64,000 nucleotides of DNA from Candidatus Gemmiger excrementigallinarum. GTDB taxonomy: Bacteria > Bacillota > Clostridia > Oscillospirales > Ruminococcaceae. Position numbers and translations under genes: made by a program. Of the stretch, positions 60,989 to 64,000 are shown piece after piece. Every line of letters begins with the position of its first letter. Position 1 is the first letter of the stretch. The stretch is from the NCBI GenBank assembly GCA_019116445.1, contig DXBP01000059.1:39136-103135 (forward strand), read 5' to 3'. The notes under the pieces are model-generated. The model worked only from the letters and a program-made list of their open reading frames with translations, searched no databases and was not told the origin of the DNA.

Positions 60989-61021
60989 CATTTCCTGAAG
61001 TTAAATACTCCATAAATAGAA

Positions 61022-61062
61022 AATCCCCCAGCCTGTAAGGATTCCTTACAAGCTGGGGGATT
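61022..61062 (-). terminator. Terminator of phage lysis genes
   Basis: AATCCCCCAGC and GCTGGGGGATT with a second TTGTAAGG/CCTTACA stem form a long hairpin; on the minus strand ATTTTCTATTT follows. It lies five bases after the holin stop. Confidence 0.85.
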
Positions 61063-61066
61063 ACTG

Positions 61067-61561
61067 TTATCGGTTGAAAATATCGTCGGTGTCGTCCGTA
61101 TCGTCGGGCAGATCAATCTGGCTTTCGGCCAGCTGTTTGCCGGCGGCCAGGAGTTTGGTGAGCCAGGCGGGGACGGGGGCACCCATGTCGGTAGCGTTCT
61201 CTGCAATAGAGCCCAACTCAGTAAAGATGTACCACACCAGGATCACCGGCAAGACCAGTACCGTGTAGTCAATGCCCAGGACAGGAAGGTGGTCCACGGC
61301 CATACCCAGAACACAGTCGGCCACAGCAGCCACCAGAACCACCACGATCATGCCGGCCTTGTGCCAGATGCCGGCGCGGGCCACGGCACTGGACCAATTG
61401 CCCTGTGCCGCCGCTGCGGCGCTGCCGCTGATCCAGTCCAGAACCATGCAGCCCACCCAGGCCAGGATCAGCCAGCCAAGCCAGCCGAATGCGGCGCTAA
61501 ATGCACCTGCAAAGGCCACAAGTGCGGCTTTGATTGCGAGAAAAATATTGCTGTTGTCCAT
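61067..61561 (-). CDS. Phage holin (holin family 4-like)
   Basis: 164 residues. Three to four membrane segments (about 8-50 and 68-115) and a hydrophilic, acidic C-terminus rich in Asp (DLPDDTDDTDD). WLILAWVGCMVLDWISG matches the start of toxin-secretion/phage-lysis holins. It forms membrane lesions that release the endolysin. AAAGGAG precedes the ATG. It lies 18 bases after the lysozyme gene, the standard lysis cassette. Confidence 0.88.
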   Translation of the reverse strand: MDNSNIFLAIKAALVAFAGAFSAAFGWLGWLILAWVGCMVLDWISGSAAAAAQGNWSSAVARAGIWHKAGMIVVVLVAAVADCVLGMAVDHLPVLGIDYTVLVLPVILVWYIFTELGSIAENATDMGAPVPAWLTKLLAAGKQLAESQIDLPDDTDDTDDIFNR

Positions 61562-61579
61562 ATATGTACTCCTTTACCG

Positions 61580-62488
61580 TTACGCAGCGTACTTGCTGAA
61601 ATAGAGTTTCTGTTCGGTCAGCTGCAACCGCTCACACAGCCGCATGATGTACCAAGCATCACCAGAGCTGACCGGGCCGATGGTAATGGTCTGCAGGGTT
61701 TTCTCGGCGTTGTTCCAGTCGCTGCTGTACAGCTTGTTTTCGCTGGTGATTCCCAGGCTGGTGCAGAGCGACTGGATCTGAAGCGCGTCTCCCATGGTCA
61801 CCGGTCCGATGGTCAGGATCTGGCGCATGGTACTCAAATCCGGCGCCGGGTTGGGATCCGGGGCCGTAAAGCCATTGAGGCCCGCCGCCTGGATGATAGA
61901 GGGATAGTCTTTATAGACGTGGTTACAGTCCAGACTTTTGCCGTAACCAGGGATTCCCAGCGGATTGCTGGAGCTGTACTGCCAGATGCCGTAGGGCAGC
62001 GGGCAGGTGCAGGTGCTGCCGTACTGGGCTGCCCAGACATCATAGCAGGCCAGTTCCTGGTAGTTGAGCTTCGTCTGGATGAAGTTGGTTGAGGCGTAGA
62101 GGATACCGTAGTAGCCGGCGGCCTCAACTTCCTCCAGAAAAGCCTTGACCATCGCCGTGCGGGTGGCGTTGTCCAGCGCCAGGATGCCGGGTTCGTACTC
62201 GATGTCATAAGCCACCGGCATGGTCGGTTTCAGTCCCTTGATAACCTCCAAGCAGCAGCGGGCCTCCTGGCGGGCCTGCTCAGGGCTGGTGGCGTAGCTG
62301 TACCAGTAGACGCCCCAGTCGATGCCCAGCGCAATGCACTGGGCGGCGTTGCGCATAAACTGCGGGTCGGTCTGGCGGACCGAGTTTCCATACCCGGCCC
62401 GGATCATAGCGTGCTTTACGCCTGCGCTTTTGACAGTGGCCCAGTTGATGGTCCCCTGCCATTTGCTTACGTCGATTGCATCAAACAT
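61580..62488 (-). CDS. Phage endolysin, GH25 lysozyme with two C-terminal repeats
   Basis: 302 residues. Catalytic domain (1-200) with Asp6 in IDVSKWQG and Asp95/Glu97 in YDIEYEP of GH25 muramidases. Two 35-residue repeats follow, at 221-255 and 264-298, sharing TIGPV..GDA....LC..L....KLY; they are likely cell-wall binding. It has no signal peptide, so it depends on the holin. GGAGG lies before the ATG. Confidence 0.92.
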   Translation of the reverse strand: MFDAIDVSKWQGTINWATVKSAGVKHAMIRAGYGNSVRQTDPQFMRNAAQCIALGIDWGVYWYSYATSPEQARQEARCCLEVIKGLKPTMPVAYDIEYEPGILALDNATRTAMVKAFLEEVEAAGYYGILYASTNFIQTKLNYQELACYDVWAAQYGSTCTCPLPYGIWQYSSSNPLGIPGYGKSLDCNHVYKDYPSIIQAAGLNGFTAPDPNPAPDLSTMRQILTIGPVTMGDALQIQSLCTSLGITSENKLYSSDWNNAEKTLQTITIGPVSSGDAWYIMRLCERLQLTEQKLYFSKYAA

Positions 62489-62515
62489 TTTTACCTCCGT
62501 GATTGAGTATTCAGC

Positions 62516-63346
62516 TTATTGCATTGAAGATCCATGCCACCCGTACCACGTTGAAGCGCCCATGTCGTAGGTGTTTCCCCATATTCTTCCAGCGATCGGG
62601 TAGGTTTCCAGTAAAAGCACTGTGACAAGGTGTATAGTGCCACCCTGGTTCTTACTCATAAACACCTGGCGGTAACCGTAGAACGGCCCGCTTTTGTAAG
62701 GCGCGTTTATCAGTTGAGTGCTTGGGCTGTCCGAACCGAAGAACATGGGGGTGTTAGCCTCTCCGGTGGGGTCGGAAGCATCCACATCCAGTAGATTTAC
62801 CTTAGTGTACGCCAAATTGCGAATGCCCGGCAGCCCCGCCACCAGTACGTTTGGAAGAACATTTGCAGGCGCAGCTGCTCCAATATCAGACGGTGCAAGC
62901 GTGACAGTGCTACCGGTTTTACCGTTTATGGATTGTACCGCGGATTGTGCAAGCTGGCCTTGTGCAGCGGTTGCAAATGCCGCGTCGGCTTGCTGCTTTG
63001 TGTAGTAGTCGGACGGATTGACACCGGCCGCAGCTTCGGCCCGCTTGGCTGCATCCTCGGCGTCAGAAGCGCTTTGGCTGGCGGCCGATGCAGACGCGGC
63101 TGCGCTTGTTGCCGCATTTTTTGCGTCTGCGGCATTTTGTGCGGCGCCCTGGACGTCGGACAGGTTGTCCTCGATGGCTTGGATGGCCGCCTGGTTCTGC
63201 TGTACGATGGTTCCGTAATGCTCCGCCGTTTGGGCATACCCGGCAGCCTTTTCAATGTTGGCCTGGACTTTTCCGATGTTGCGGAACGCCTCATCCACTT
63301 CCTGCGGTGTGAGGGTGCTTTTGTAGATGTTCAGCCCATCAGGCAT
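62516..63346 (-). CDS. Phage tail fibre-like protein
   Basis: 276 residues. N-terminal helical region, an Ala/Ser-rich coiled coil (about 60-110), a YYTKQQADAAF motif, then SINGKTGSTVTLAPSDIGA, both typical of tail fibres, and a C-terminal domain that probably contacts the host. GGAG lies nine bases before the ATG at 63346; two earlier ATG codons (63355, 63352) overlap the box. It lies between the lysozyme and a small gene whose stop it overlaps. Confidence 0.8.
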   Translation of the reverse strand: MPDGLNIYKSTLTPQEVDEAFRNIGKVQANIEKAAGYAQTAEHYGTIVQQNQAAIQAIEDNLSDVQGAAQNAADAKNAATSAAASASAASQSASDAEDAAKRAEAAAGVNPSDYYTKQQADAAFATAAQGQLAQSAVQSINGKTGSTVTLAPSDIGAAAPANVLPNVLVAGLPGIRNLAYTKVNLLDVDASDPTGEANTPMFFGSDSPSTQLINAPYKSGPFYGYRQVFMSKNQGGTIHLVTVLLLETYPIAGRIWGNTYDMGASTWYGWHGSSMQ

Positions 63347-63503
63347 CTGCATCATCTCCTTTCTTGGCGTTCAGTTCGGCGAGTTGGATACGCAGCAGTA
63401 CGTTTTCCAACGCCAGCGCCTTTACGGCTAGTGGTAAGCATGAGCCATTCACCGTCTTCACCACGTTCGCAACGAGTTCTTTTACGAGTTGATTGTCGTC
63501 CAT
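63339..63503 (-). CDS. Small phage protein of unknown function
   Basis: 54 residues, helical, starting MDDNQLVKELVANVV, with AAAGGAG six bases upstream of the ATG. Its end overlaps the tail-fibre gene by about 8 bases. Small genes of this type sit between tail-fibre genes in many Firmicute prophages; no function is known to me. Confidence 0.65.
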   Translation of the reverse strand: MDDNQLVKELVANVVKTVNGSCLPLAVKALALENVLLRIQLAELNAKKGDDADA

Positions 63504-63514
63504 GTCATTCTCCT

Positions 63515-64000
63515 TTACTGGCTGGTTGACAGCACATAAGCGTTCAAACTGGGATCCCATTTCCAGTACACCTTTTGAATGGCGCCGCCGTTCACCCCCA
63601 GGTTGGTGATGGCTAGGCTCCCGATGCTGCCGTAATTTGCTTGTACGCCATGCTGCCCGCGAACATCAAGACCGCCAGCAAACCAACTAACGCTTGTTTC
63701 GCCTGAAGTCAAATAGACCTGCTCGGTGCCAAATGCGTTATATATGTGGATGGAGCCGTCGGTGGTGCTGCCCCTGAGCCGCACCTGGGCGTTGACGGCC
63801 CCGGTGGCCGACCGGCCGTAGACATCCAGCCAGCCGCTGGGGTTGGCCCCGGCGGTGCGGGTGATGATGGTGGTTGGATAGCTTTCGCCCGAGGAATCCC
63901 GGGCATAGAACGCTGCGATGCCGTCCGCCAGGTTCACCGAATTGCCGTTGCTGTTTTTGGAATAGAAGGAACCGGTGATCTGCACGTTGCCGCTCTTGTC
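63515..64000 (-). CDS. Phage tail/baseplate structural protein, 5' part outside window
   Basis: The last 161 codons are in view; the frame is open to the window edge and the apparent GTG at 63985 is internal. The sequence is beta-rich with Gly/Ser/Thr turns (GSTTDGSIHIYNAFGTEQ region) like the C-terminal part of large tail-tip or minor structural proteins. It is followed 11 bases later by the small gene. The identity is inferred from position and composition. Confidence 0.7.
   Translation of the reverse strand, partial: DKSGNVQITGSFYSKNSNGNSVNLADGIAAFYARDSSGESYPTTIITRTAGANPSGWLDVYGRSATGAVNAQVRLRGSTTDGSIHIYNAFGTEQVYLTSGETSVSWFAGGLDVRGQHGVQANYGSIGSLAITNLGVNGGAIQKVYWKWDPSLNAYVLSTSQ

Noticed and set aside
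1..64000. rRNA genes, insertion sequences, restriction or toxin-antitoxin systems
   Set aside because: None seen; no transposase, rRNA or recognisable toxin-antitoxin pair in either strand.

Overview
The window looks like a high-GC (roughly 58-60%, estimated by eye) chromosome segment from an anaerobic, low-motility-type Firmicute of the Oscillospiraceae/Ruminococcaceae, closest in flavour to the Faecalibacterium-Gemmiger-Subdoligranulum group (inference from gene content and synteny, not from a search). Supporting evidence is PolC-type polymerase, Spo0A/SpoIVB, the yabO-yabP-yabQ-divIC-yabR block, CdaA/CdaR, RNase R, HemZ, the MEP isoprenoid route, strong AGGAGG ribosome binding sites and sigma-A promoters with 17-base spacers.

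Layout. 1-8,500: a partial glutamate synthase large subunit behind an attenuator-like leader, an mrp-mscL pair, purine nucleoside phosphorylase, a SpoVB/MurJ-like flippase and an ABC exporter. 8,600-13,000: a membrane-anchored SGNH hydrolase with surface repeats, tRNA-Ala, and a three-gene signalling cassette (unknown small protein, Spo0A-like response regulator, histidine-kinase-like ATPase). 13,000-23,400: the conserved pyrH-frr-cdsA-dxr-rseP-ispG-(small membrane protein)-polC block, lacking the usual uppS. 23,400-31,200: secG, rnr, tRNA-Ser, a CPA2-type antiporter, a DUF975-type membrane protein, tRNA-Leu, then spoIVB and spo0A. 31,400-45,400: ispDF fusion, cdaA-cdaR, an FAD oxidoreductase, an XpaC-like protein, recJ, relA/spoT, dtd, a metallo-beta-lactamase hydrolase, hemZ and a uridine-kinase-like protein. 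45,500-51,300: zinc-ribbon protein, mazG, hup, hslR(yabO), yabP, yabQ, divIC, yabR, an RNA methyltransferase and a NYN-LOTUS protein. 51,300-60,200: a minus-strand SDR/tadA/CPBP-protease operon preceded by a candidate small RNA, a divergent LysR regulator, then PHP phosphoesterase, TSCPD protein, FkbH-like HAD protein, SGNH-like protein and MBOAT acyltransferase. 60,200-64,000: a small unknown gene, tRNA-Gly, and the lysis/tail end of a prophage apparently integrated at that tRNA.

How the genes fit together. Four MEP enzymes (dxr, ispG, ispD, ispF) are split over two loci. Spore genes (spo0A, spoIVB, yabP, yabQ, SpoVB-like) point to a spore former or a lineage with a retained sporulation core. 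Second-messenger control is represented by CdaA/CdaR (c-di-AMP) and Rel ((p)ppGpp). The least explained units are the Spo0A-like two-component cassette (10.9-12.9 kb), the FkbH-SGNH-MBOAT surface-acylation cassette (55.9-60.2 kb) and the short terminated transcript upstream of the CPBP operon (about 53.5-53.6 kb).
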